Shown one piece after another: positions 1 to 5,656 of a DNA stretch of 7,556 nucleotides. Within the stretch, counting starts at the first letter, position 1. The number at the start of each line of letters is the position of its first letter. The notes beneath the pieces were generated by a model that had not been told where the DNA came from, did not search any database, and saw only the letters and a program-made list of their open reading frames with translations. The stretch is from Candidatus Limivicinus faecipullorum (GTDB lineage Bacteria; Bacillota; Clostridia; Oscillospirales; Oscillospiraceae), in the NCBI GenBank assembly GCA_018711755.1, contig DVHY01000041.1, positions 1-7,556 of the forward strand. The letters run 5' to 3'. The position numbers were made by a program, and so were the translations under genes.

Positions 1-567
1 ATCCATATCCTCAAAAGCCGAAGTATCGTAATAGTCCTGGGGCGTATAGCTGCGCATGCTTGTCCCGCTGTCGTAGACCATAATGGCCAGGGGGATCTCC
101 TCATTCAGCTCTATGGGCCGAAACTCCGCCAGGTATCCCTTGGTACTGCCCAAAGGCTCCTGCTCCAATTCTATCTCCTCCGAGCTGAACGAGCCCCGCC
201 CGGCACAGCTTATATTGAAATCTATGCTGTAATCGTCTCTGAGCTCCATGGCTATTGTACCGGACAAGCTGGAGACCGGCTGCCTCTCTGTGCCGATGGA
301 CATTGCTCCGTTTCCCGTAACTTCCCAAGTACCCGTATCCGTAAGGCGATAGGCGTTTACCTCCACGGTGACAGCCTCCTCCGGCGCATGGAACGCAAAG
401 AGATTGGCGCTGTCCTCCATTCCAAAGGCGCCAAGCAATTCCTGCTGGTCCTCCGAAAGCTTATAGGGGGCTATGCCTTCCTTGTCCGGTATGTCAGGGC
501 CGCTTTCTTCCCTTGAGCAGCCGCACAGCAACAGGGCAAGGCCCATCAGCAACAGAAGCCGTTTCAT
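1..567 (-). CDS. Predicted lipoprotein of unknown family (3' end outside window)
   Basis: The first 189 residues of a secreted lipoprotein are visible; the reading frame is open at the left edge, so the C-terminus is missing. The N-terminus is a classic type II signal peptide: MKR, a leucine-rich core (residues 4-15), then a lipobox LCGC with the lipidated cysteine at residue 17. Export, lipidation and anchoring to the outer face of the membrane are therefore expected. The mature part is acidic and soluble-looking, with runs such as GTERQPVSSLSGTIAMEL and a region rich in D, Y and E near residues 165-189; no domain is recognised. The start is well fixed: ATG at 567-565 has an AAGGAGG ribosome site at 582-576, 8 nt upstream. 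It has its own promoter just upstream and follows the DAHP synthase gene on the same strand. Secretion is near certain; function is unknown. Confidence 0.85.
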   Translation of the reverse strand, partial: MKRLLLLMGLALLLCGCSREESGPDIPDKEGIAPYKLSEDQQELLGAFGMEDSANLFAFHAPEEAVTVEVNAYRLTDTGTWEVTGNGAMSIGTERQPVSSLSGTIAMELRDDYSIDFNISCAGRGSFSSEEIELEQEPLGSTKGYLAEFRPIELNEEIPLAIMVYDSGTSMRSYTPQDYYDTSAFEDMD

Positions 568-610
568 AAGAGCTCCCTCCTTTCAAGTCCTCAGCTTTCA
601 GCTTTATCTT

Positions 611-638
611 ATTATACCATGGCCTCCGGAGTTTTCAA
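611..638 (-). promoter_or_regulatory. Extended -10 sigma-A-type promoter of the lipoprotein gene
   Basis: On the minus strand TTGAAA (638-633; 5 of 6 matches to the -35 consensus) is followed after 16 bp by a perfect TATAAT (616-611). The -10 is preceded by TGG, giving a TGnTATAAT extended -10. Transcription would begin near 604, leaving a leader of about 37 nt with the AAGGAGG site. The promoter shows the lipoprotein gene is not simply read through from the DAHP synthase. Confidence 0.75.
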
Positions 639-658
639 ACCGTTTTGGCGGAGTTTTC
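627..658 (-). promoter_or_regulatory. Three 11-bp-phased AAAAC repeats: candidate operator
   Basis: Read on the minus strand, 658-626 divides into three consecutive 11-bp blocks: GAAAACTCCGC, CAAAACGGTTT, GAAAACTCCGG. The first and third share the 10-mer GAAAACTCCG (658-649 and 636-627), exactly 22 bp apart; the middle block keeps AAAAC in phase. The last block overlaps the -35 of the lipoprotein promoter. Direct repeats at one helical turn, overlapping the -35, are how PhoB/OmpR-family regulators bind and activate. The repeats are seen; the regulator class is inferred. Confidence 0.5.
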
Positions 659-677
659 CTCCTGAGAGCGCAGCATG

Positions 678-693
678 AAAAAGCGTCGTACGC
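678..693 (-). terminator. Weak possible terminator after the DAHP synthase gene
   Basis: On the minus strand a 4-bp stem GCGT/ACGC (693-690 with 686-683, loop ACG) is followed directly by TTTTT (682-678), 41 nt past the DAHP synthase stop codon. The position suits a terminator but the stem is very short, so this is a low-confidence call. Confidence 0.25.
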
Positions 694-734
694 AGGGGAT
701 GTGCCTCTGGGTCCTGGGCCGCCTGTTCACTTTT

Positions 735-1766
735 TTACAGCATCTCCGCCAGGTCGTACACCAGGCGGCGGCTCTTTTCCCAGCCCAGGCAGGCATCGGT
801 GATGGACATGCCGTAGCAGCCTCCGCCCACGCACTGGGCCCCGTCCTCGATGTAGCTCTCTATCATCAGGCCCCTAACCAGCTTCCCCACCTGGGAATTC
901 AGCTTGCGGTTGAGGACTATCTCCTTGGCGATGCGTATCTGCTCCATGGGGTGCTTGCCGGAATTGGCGTGGTTGCAATCGATGATGACGGCGGGATTGG
1001 TCAGCTCCGGGCTCTGCTCATAGAGCTGGCTCACCAGGAGGATATCCTCATAGTGGTAGTTGGGGTGGCTGTGGCCCTGCTTGTTCACATAGCCCCTCAA
1101 AATGGCGTGGGCATAGGGATTGCCCTGGGAATGTACCTCCCAGCCCCGGTATATGAAGGTGTGCTTGTCCTGAGCGGCGGTGATGGCGTTCATCATCACC
1201 GACAGGTCCCCGGAGGTGGGGTTCTTCATGCCCACGGGCACCTCTATGCCGCTGGAGGTGAGGCGGTGCTGCTGGTTCTCCACCGAACGGGCGCCCACAG
1301 CCACATAGCCCAGGATATCGTCCAGGTACTTGTAGTTCTCGGTGTACAGCATCTCGTCGGCACAGGTGAAGCCGGTCTCCTGCACCACCCGCATATGCAG
1401 GCTGCGTATTGCGATCAGGCCTTTAAACATGTCCGGCTTGTGGCCCGGGTCCGGCTGGTGAAGCATGCCCTTATAGCCCTTGCCGGTGGTACGGGGCTTG
1501 TTGGTGTAGCAGCGGGGGACGATGAATATCCTGTCCTCCACCTCCTCCTGGAGCTTCCGCAGCCTCCCCATATAATCCAGGACGCTGTCGGGATTGTCGG
1601 CGGAGCAGGGGCCGATTATCAGCAGGAGCCTGTCGTCCCTGCCGGAGAGTATCTTTTTGAGCTGTATATCCCTCTCCTCAAAGCATTTGGCCATCCCCCC
1701 GGTGAGGTGGTACATCTCCTTCACCTCGGCGGGTATGGTGAGCTTGCGCACAAATTCCATGTTCAT
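735..1766 (-). CDS. aroF: 3-deoxy-7-phosphoheptulonate (DAHP) synthase, class I
   Basis: Condenses phosphoenolpyruvate and erythrose 4-phosphate to DAHP, the first step of the shikimate pathway to aromatic amino acids; cytoplasmic and metal-dependent. The 343 residues match the usual class I (AroFGH-type) length. Visible motifs: IIGPCSADN (metal-ligand Cys54), KPRTTGKGYKG (substrate site, Arg92), VGARSVENQQHR (Arg160), VPVGMKNPTSG (Lys181), DCNHANSGK (His266), MIESYIEDG (Glu303) and SITDACLGW (Asp324). These correspond to the catalytic and metal residues known for E. coli AroG, and none is missing. An N-terminal extension of about 45 residues, which carries feedback control in the family, is present, but which amino acid inhibits cannot be told. 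The start ATG at 1766 has AGGAG at 1780-1776, 9 nt upstream. No other shikimate gene is adjacent; it appears monocistronic from its own strong promoter. The symbol is by convention, since aroF, aroG and aroH paralogues are not distinguishable here. Confidence 0.96.
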   Translation of the reverse strand: MNMEFVRKLTIPAEVKEMYHLTGGMAKCFEERDIQLKKILSGRDDRLLLIIGPCSADNPDSVLDYMGRLRKLQEEVEDRIFIVPRCYTNKPRTTGKGYKGMLHQPDPGHKPDMFKGLIAIRSLHMRVVQETGFTCADEMLYTENYKYLDDILGYVAVGARSVENQQHRLTSSGIEVPVGMKNPTSGDLSVMMNAITAAQDKHTFIYRGWEVHSQGNPYAHAILRGYVNKQGHSHPNYHYEDILLVSQLYEQSPELTNPAVIIDCNHANSGKHPMEQIRIAKEIVLNRKLNSQVGKLVRGLMIESYIEDGAQCVGGGCYGMSITDACLGWEKSRRLVYDLAEML

Positions 1767-1817
1767 AGGGTCTTTCTCCTAACACCGGGCTTTTCTGCCC
1801 TTTCTGTCTTGCTGGAC

Positions 1818-1846
1818 ATTATATGCCCGCCGGGCCGCCTTGTCAA
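1818..1846 (-). promoter_or_regulatory. Perfect consensus sigma-A promoter of the DAHP synthase gene
   Basis: On the minus strand TTGACA (1846-1841) and TATAAT (1823-1818) are separated by exactly 17 bp, matching the housekeeping consensus at all 12 positions. The spacer is very GC-rich. Transcription would start near 1811, giving a leader of about 45 nt. That is too short for a T-box or a leader-peptide attenuator; it holds only a 4-bp hairpin (GGGC 1787-1790 with GCCC 1797-1800) and the ribosome site. The inverted-repeat block 1853-2105 ends 6 bp upstream of the -35. Confidence 0.85.
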
Positions 1847-1852
1847 CGGCAA

Positions 1853-1877
1853 AGGGCGCCGGAAATCCCGGCGCCCT
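1853..1877. repeat. Left inverted repeat / GC-rich hairpin
   Basis: A 10-bp stem (1853-1862 with 1868-1877) closes a 5-nt loop AAATC. The whole 25 bp is the exact reverse complement of 2081-2105, so it can either fold on itself or pair with the distant copy. Confidence 0.8.
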
Positions 1878-1881
1878 CAGC

Positions 1882-1912
1882 TTGTCGAAGAAGACATAGC
1901 CTTCTTCGACAA
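1882..1912. repeat. 12-bp perfect hairpin inside the stem-loop block
   Basis: TTGTCGAAGAAG (1882-1893) pairs perfectly with CTTCTTCGACAA (1901-1912) around the 7-nt loop ACATAGC. On the plus strand it is followed by an A run, so on the minus strand the T run comes before the stem. This is the wrong order for an intrinsic terminator on either strand. Confidence 0.7.
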
Positions 1913-1942
1913 AAAAAGATTGCACTTCGCTCCATGCCTCGG

Positions 1943-1963
1943 TTGTACGCCAAAGGCGTACAA
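1943..1963. repeat. 9-bp perfect hairpin with AAA/TTT loop
   Basis: TTGTACGCC (1943-1951) and GGCGTACAA (1955-1963) pair fully around a 3-nt loop. It lies inside the larger inverted-repeat block. Confidence 0.65.
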
Positions 1964-1989
1964 TTCGACACTTCGCTCCGTGAGAAGTG

Positions 1990-2020
1990 TTTTCTGCGAC
2001 GCACATGTCGCCGCAGAAAA
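1990..2020. repeat. 9-bp hairpin TTTTCTGCG/CGCAGAAAA
   Basis: Positions 1990-1998 pair with 2012-2020; two more inner G-C pairs can form after one mismatch. A 7-bp hairpin ACACTTC/GAAGTGT (1968-1974 with 1984-1990) ends where this one starts, giving back-to-back stems. Confidence 0.6.
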
Positions 2021-2076
2021 CGATTAAAATTATTTTTTCGCCGAGGCAAAAAAACTCTGCGAGGCTTTTTAGCCAG

Positions 2077-2109
2077 TCTCAGGGCGCCGGGATTTCCGGC
2101 GCCCTGAGA
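2077..2109. repeat. Right inverted repeat within a 14-bp hairpin downstream of the permease
   Basis: Positions 2077-2090 pair perfectly with 2096-2109 around the 5-nt loop GATTT, a very stable GC-rich stem. The inner 25 bp (2081-2105) are the right arm of the large inverted repeat. On the minus strand the stem starts 35 nt past the permease stop codon and could stop or stabilise the transporter mRNA. However, CTGGCTAAAAAGCC follows and not a T run, so it is not a canonical intrinsic terminator. Confidence 0.7.
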
Positions 2110-2144
2110 AGCATAAAGCCGTTTTTTATTTTGGAGCCCCGGGC

Positions 2145-4814
2145 TCATTCCACAGCCTTCAGGGATTCGGACATGCTTATCCGGCTGAGCTTGTAGCTCA
2201 TGGCTATCCTCACCAGCACCGCAAAGCCGAAGGTGAGCAGCAGGCTGAACACATAGCTCTGCCAGGCAATGCGCACGTCAAAGCAGATGCCGTCGGTGCG
2301 TATCTGGGTCATCACGAAGGCGTGGAGCAGTTTGCCCAGGCCCAGGCCCAGCAGGGCCCCCAGCACCGTGAGCATGTTCACTTCCCTGAACACATAGGCC
2401 GAGGACTCCCCGTTGTAGAAGCCCAGCACCTTGATGGTGGCTATCTCCCTTATCCTCTCGCCGATGTTGATGTTGATAAGGTTGAAGAGCACGATGAAGG
2501 CCAAGGCCCCGGCGCAGAGGATTATCAGCACCACAATGATATTCAGGCTGGAGAAGGAGCTGTCAACGGAGTTCTTGGTATCCTGGTTCAGAGCCACCCG
2601 GCTCACCAGCTCATCGTCCAGCAGCTGTGCCGAGGCGGTGTTCTGGTCCACGTCCTTCTGGAATATGACATAGGCGGTGTTCACCGGGGTCTCGCCTTCC
2701 AGTTCCATGAGGGTCTGGGGAGTGACGAACATATAGTCGGAGATATAATTGTCAAACACGCCGCAGACCGTGAGCTCCAGGCTCCTGAATTCGTCGTTGG
2801 TAACGGTGACGCTGTCTCCCTGCTCCACGCCCAGCATGGAGGCCATGCCCTTGGAAAGGAGTATCTCCCCCTCTCCCGGCAGAGACACAGCTCTCTCCTC
2901 GCAGCGGAGCTTTATGAAGTCCTCCAGCTCTCCGCTCATAACGGCGCTGAGGCTGGAGCTCTTCAGATTGTCCCTGCTGCCTATATCCACGCTGGAGGAG
3001 GACAGATACAGTATCTCCTCCAGGCCCTGGTGTTCGGCCTGGAAGTTCTCCTGCTGCTCCTGGCTGATGGGGTCGGTGAAGTTCAGCTCCGCATCGTATA
3101 CGCTTATCTCCCCGTACTGGTAGTCGGTGACGTTCTGTATGGAGTCTCTCACACCGAAGCCGGTGAGCAGCAGCGCCGTGCAGCCGCTGACGCCCAGTAT
3201 CATCAGGAAGAAACGCTGCTTGTAGCGCATCACGTTTCGCAGGGACACCTTGTGGAGAAAGCTGATCCTTTTCCACAGCCAGCCTATGCGCTCCAGGAAG
3301 ATACGCTTGCCGTTTTTGGGAGCTTTCGGTCTCAGTATGGAGGCCGGGACCTCCCTCAGTTCCCTGCGGCAGCTGTAGAGCCCCACGCCGGCGGTACACA
3401 GCAGGGCCACCGCCAGAGAGGCGGCAAACATCAGCGGGTCGAAGCTGTATATCAGCGCCTCGGTAAAATTATACATGCTGCTGTATGCGTTCCAGAAGGC
3501 TTTGGGTATGAAATAGGTGCCGATAAAGAAGCCCAGCACGCTGCCTATAAAGCCGGAGGAGCCGGCATATATGATATATTTAAGGCTCACCAGGCTCTTA
3601 TCATAGCCCATGGCCTTCCAGACCCCTATCTGGGTGCGCTGCTCATCCACCATTCTGGTCATGGTGGTGACGCAGACCAGGGCGGCCACCAGGAAGAAGA
3701 ATACCGGGAACACCACGGAGATGTTCTCTATTATGGCCGAGTCGTGTTCAAAGGCCGCATAGCCCGCATTCTCGCTGCGGGTGAGCACATAGACCGTGGG
3801 CTCGTCGATGTCCTCCAGTTCCTCCTCCGCCTCGTCCAGATCGGCGTAGTAGTCTGCAAGCTCGGCCTCGGCATCGGCAAAGGACTCCTCTATCTCCGCC
3901 ATCATTCTGTTGTAATAGCCGGGGTTTTCCGCCGGGGAAAAGCCCATGGAGCTCATGAACTCATCCACCTGAGCGGCAGCGTCGGCTTTCTGCTCCTCTA
4001 TCTCCTGAGCTGCCTCGTCCAGGGTCTGGCGGCCGTCGGCTATCTCCTGGCGGTTGTCCAGCACCAGCTCCTTGTATCTCAGCTGGGCCTCATCCTCGGC
4101 CAGGGCGGTGATCTCGTCCTCCGTCTCCTCTATCCTTGCGTCGTACTCGTCGCTGTAAGAGCTGGCCTTGTCGTCTATGGTGAGGAAGACCTCCTCATAA
4201 TAGTCGGCGGTGAAGCAATCCCGGTCTATATACATGCAGGAGGATATGTGGCCGTTGCCCAGAGGGCTGGTGCCCCGCTCCATATTGATATACAGAGGGC
4301 TGGTCACAAGGCCCACCACGGTGAACTCCGTCCTGGAAAACTCGTCCAGGGTCTCCTGGGAATTGGCCTCGGAGAAACTGATGGTCTGCCCCAGCATCTC
4401 CTCTCCCCAGTTGTCCGCATCCAGCACGCACTCCCCCTCGCTCTCGGGCATGCGGCCGGAGACCACCCTGAGCCGGTTGACGCCGGAGGTTATGGAGTTT
4501 GCCCGGAACACCAGGTCGTTGCCCTCGATGTTCACCAGCACGTCCTCATAGCAGCCGCCCTCAGCCACTTTTACCAAGTCCTGCTCCGCAAGGTTGAACA
4601 CATTGTCCTGAGAGAAGCCTATGGTGGACACGATGCGGTAGTCATAGAAGTTCTGCTCCGTAAAATACTCGTCGGCAGAATCCACCAGCATGGGCCGGCA
4701 GATACGCAGCCCCGAGAACAGGCCCACGCCCAGAGCGATGATGGTGAGTATAGCCAGGTACCGGCCCAGGCTGTTTTTTATTTCCCTTATTGTCGATGTT
4801 ATAAGGATATCCAC
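2145..4814 (-). CDS. ABC transporter permease, FtsX/MacB-like, with extracytoplasmic coiled coil
   Basis: An 889-residue membrane subunit partnering the ATPase encoded just upstream. About eight membrane segments are visible: near 18-36, 366-384, 415-436, 460-480, 534-554, 757-780, 812-833 and 851-871. They form two repeats, each a single helix, a large outside domain and a three-helix FtsX core. The first outside region (about 40-360) contains acidic, alanine- and glutamate-rich helices (about 222-335) that look like a coiled-coil hairpin; the second (about 560-755) is MacB-like. Conserved-looking stretches are MTRMVDEQRTQIGVWKAMGY and GERIREIATIKVLGFYNGE, the cytoplasmic loops that follow the first core helix in each half. 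The C-terminus SMSESLKAVE is typical. Such permeases do not move substrates through a pore but couple ATP hydrolysis to movement outside the cell, for export, lipoprotein handling or peptide resistance. The start is GTG at 4814, 4 bp after the ATPase stop, with only a weak ribosome site, suggesting translational coupling. Substrate unknown. Confidence 0.92.
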   Translation of the reverse strand: MDILITSTIREIKNSLGRYLAILTIIALGVGLFSGLRICRPMLVDSADEYFTEQNFYDYRIVSTIGFSQDNVFNLAEQDLVKVAEGGCYEDVLVNIEGNDLVFRANSITSGVNRLRVVSGRMPESEGECVLDADNWGEEMLGQTISFSEANSQETLDEFSRTEFTVVGLVTSPLYINMERGTSPLGNGHISSCMYIDRDCFTADYYEEVFLTIDDKASSYSDEYDARIEETEDEITALAEDEAQLRYKELVLDNRQEIADGRQTLDEAAQEIEEQKADAAAQVDEFMSSMGFSPAENPGYYNRMMAEIEESFADAEAELADYYADLDEAEEELEDIDEPTVYVLTRSENAGYAAFEHDSAIIENISVVFPVFFFLVAALVCVTTMTRMVDEQRTQIGVWKAMGYDKSLVSLKYIIYAGSSGFIGSVLGFFIGTYFIPKAFWNAYSSMYNFTEALIYSFDPLMFAASLAVALLCTAGVGLYSCRRELREVPASILRPKAPKNGKRIFLERIGWLWKRISFLHKVSLRNVMRYKQRFFLMILGVSGCTALLLTGFGVRDSIQNVTDYQYGEISVYDAELNFTDPISQEQQENFQAEHQGLEEILYLSSSSVDIGSRDNLKSSSLSAVMSGELEDFIKLRCEERAVSLPGEGEILLSKGMASMLGVEQGDSVTVTNDEFRSLELTVCGVFDNYISDYMFVTPQTLMELEGETPVNTAYVIFQKDVDQNTASAQLLDDELVSRVALNQDTKNSVDSSFSSLNIIVVLIILCAGALAFIVLFNLININIGERIREIATIKVLGFYNGESSAYVFREVNMLTVLGALLGLGLGKLLHAFVMTQIRTDGICFDVRIAWQSYVFSLLLTFGFAVLVRIAMSYKLSRISMSESLKAVE

Positions 4815-4818
4815 TGTA

Positions 4819-5523
4819 TCACCACTCTATCTGCTCTACGGGTATGGGATTTTCATTTATCGTCTCGGATTCTATCCTGCCGCTCTTCACCCTGACCACC
4901 CGGTCGGCCATGTCGCAGAGAGCGGAGTTGTGGGTCACGATGACTATGGTCATATTGGTCTGGCGGCAGGTGTCCTGCAGGAGCTTGAGAATGGCTTTGC
5001 CGGTGTTGTAGTCCAGAGCGCCGGTGGGCTCGTCGCACAGCAGCAGCTTTGGCTTCTTGGCCAGAGCCCGGGCTATGGCCACCCGCTGCTGCTCGCCGCC
5101 GGAGAGCTGGGCCGGGAAATTGGCCGCCCTCTCCTCCAGGCCCACCTGCTTGAGCACCTGGGCCGGGTCCAGATGGTCCGGACATATCTGCACCGCCAGC
5201 TCCACATTCTCCAGAGCCGTCAGGTTCGGTATAAGGTTATAGAACTGGAAGACGAAGCCGATGTCATAGCGGCGGTAGGAAGTCAGCTGCTTCTCGTTAT
5301 AGGTGGAGATATCGTTCCCGTCCAGCCATACCTTGCCCTTGGTCATGGTATCCATGCCTCCAAGTATGTTCAGTATAGTGGTCTTGCCTGCTCCTGAGGC
5401 CCCCACGATGACGCATATCTCCCCCTGCTTTACGGTAAAGCTGGCGCTGTTCAGGGCGTGGATATCCACTTCCCCTACCTTGTACACTTTCTCCACATTT
5501 TCAAAGCTGATGAACTCCGGCAT
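4819..5523 (-). CDS. ABC transporter ATP-binding protein (MacB/LolD-like)
   Basis: A 234-residue cytoplasmic ATPase that powers the adjacent permease. All nucleotide-binding motifs are intact: Walker A GASGAGKTT (41-49), Q-loop Gln93 in FVFQFYNLIP, signature LSGGEQQR (140-147), Walker B with DEPTGALD (164-171) and H-loop His198 in VTHN. FYNLIPNLTALENVE and DEPTGALD are typical of the MacB/LolD/FtsE branch, in agreement with an FtsX-type partner. Walker A has Ala where Pro is more common, which should not matter. The start ATG at 5523 has AAAGGAG at 5538-5532, 8 nt upstream, in a purine-rich leader. It is the first gene of the transporter unit, has its own promoter at 5562-5604 and sits just downstream of the two-component genes. 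Confidence 0.95.
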   Translation of the reverse strand: MPEFISFENVEKVYKVGEVDIHALNSASFTVKQGEICVIVGASGAGKTTILNILGGMDTMTKGKVWLDGNDISTYNEKQLTSYRRYDIGFVFQFYNLIPNLTALENVELAVQICPDHLDPAQVLKQVGLEERAANFPAQLSGGEQQRVAIARALAKKPKLLLCDEPTGALDYNTGKAILKLLQDTCRQTNMTIVIVTHNSALCDMADRVVRVKSGRIESETINENPIPVEQIEW

Positions 5524-5561
5524 CTTCCGCTCTCCTTTTTTCTTTTTCTGCTCTTCTTTTT

Positions 5562-5604
5562 AGTATAACCCTCTGCCGGGCCGATTTGTTAAACCCTGTG
5601 TAAA
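5562..5604 (-). promoter_or_regulatory. Promoter of the ABC operon with an 11-bp direct repeat in place of the -35
   Basis: On the minus strand TATACT (5567-5562) is a good -10, with transcription expected near 5555 and a purine-rich leader of about 32 nt. At the normal 17-bp spacing there is no -35 (AACAAA); TTAACA is present but 19 bp away. Instead TTTACA (5604-5599) and TTTAACA (5593-5587) begin exactly 11 bp apart. A direct repeat one helical turn apart over a poor -35 is the usual layout of an activator-dependent OmpR/PhoP-type promoter. The response regulator encoded upstream is the obvious candidate, which is inferred from context. Confidence 0.55.
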
Positions 5605-5613
5605 TATTGCGGC

Positions 5614-5644
5614 GGGGAGAGGGAAAATTTTTCCCCCTCTCCCC
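5614..5644 (-). terminator. Strong inverted repeat after the histidine kinase gene, possible terminator
   Basis: GGGGAGAGGG (5614-5623) and CCCTCTCCCC (5635-5644) form a perfect 10-bp stem around an A/T-rich loop that can pair further with a bulge. It begins 12 nt after the kinase stop codon and lies upstream of the ABC promoter, so it probably separates the two transcripts. Downstream on the minus strand is GCCGCAATATTT, a poor T tract; a TTTT (5645-5648) follows the stem on the plus strand instead. Stem certain, terminator activity uncertain. Confidence 0.5.
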
Positions 5645-5656
5645 TTTTCCGGGGCC

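Larger units (their letters stand above)
1853..2105. repeat. 253-bp stem-loop block bounded by 25-bp perfect inverted repeats (MITE-like)
   Basis: The ends 1853-1877 and 2081-2105 are exact reverse complements over 25 bp, and each end is also a near-palindrome built on GGGCGCCGG/CCGGCGCCC. Between them lie further stems: 12 bp (1882-1893 with 1901-1912), 9 bp (1943-1951 with 1955-1963), 7 bp (1968-1974 with 1984-1990) and 9 bp (1990-1998 with 2012-2020). An 8-bp pairing, 1935-1942 with 2041-2048, would enclose three of these. CACTTCGCTCC occurs twice (1923-1933, 1969-1979). No target-site duplication is evident at the borders and no convincing ORF lies inside. It fills most of the gap between the permease stop and the DAHP synthase promoter. 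The inverted repeats and stems are seen directly; calling it a miniature mobile element or a dispersed structured repeat is inference. A folded RNA remains possible. Confidence 0.65.

Noticed and set aside
1767..1811. T-box or leader-peptide attenuator for the DAHP synthase gene
   Set aside because: The predicted leader is about 45 nt with only a 4-bp hairpin and no aromatic-codon leader peptide.
675..2027. A 450-codon open frame on the plus strand
   Set aside because: It lies antisense to the DAHP synthase, has a His/Val/Leu/Gly-rich composition with no domain, and continues into the stem-loop block. It is a shadow of a GC-rich gene.
1853..2105. CRISPR array or tRNA cluster
   Set aside because: The repeats are inverted and self-complementary, only two copies exist, there is no regular spacer pattern, and no tRNA cloverleaf with conserved T-loop is seen.
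2134..2146. GAGCC/GGCTC inverted repeat at the permease stop codon as a terminator
   Set aside because: The stem is only 5 bp, overlaps the stop codon and is followed on the minus strand by an A-rich, not T-rich, stretch.
1779..2196. Several small open frames (60-100 codons) on both strands in the gap before the DAHP synthase gene
   Set aside because: All run through the inverted repeats, are Arg/Pro-rich in step with the palindromes, and lack ribosome sites. They are by-products of the repeat sequence.
2322..4895. An 857-codon open frame on the plus strand
   Set aside because: It is antisense to the permease gene, which has clear FtsX domains. The His/Gly/Gln-rich translation shows no family features and there is no convincing ribosome site.
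2145..5523. BceAB-type bacitracin resistance transporter
   Set aside because: The layout with a two-component system is similar, but the permease has duplicated FtsX halves with about eight membrane segments and a coiled-coil outside domain, and the kinase has a sensor domain of about 115 residues rather than the very short one of BceS.
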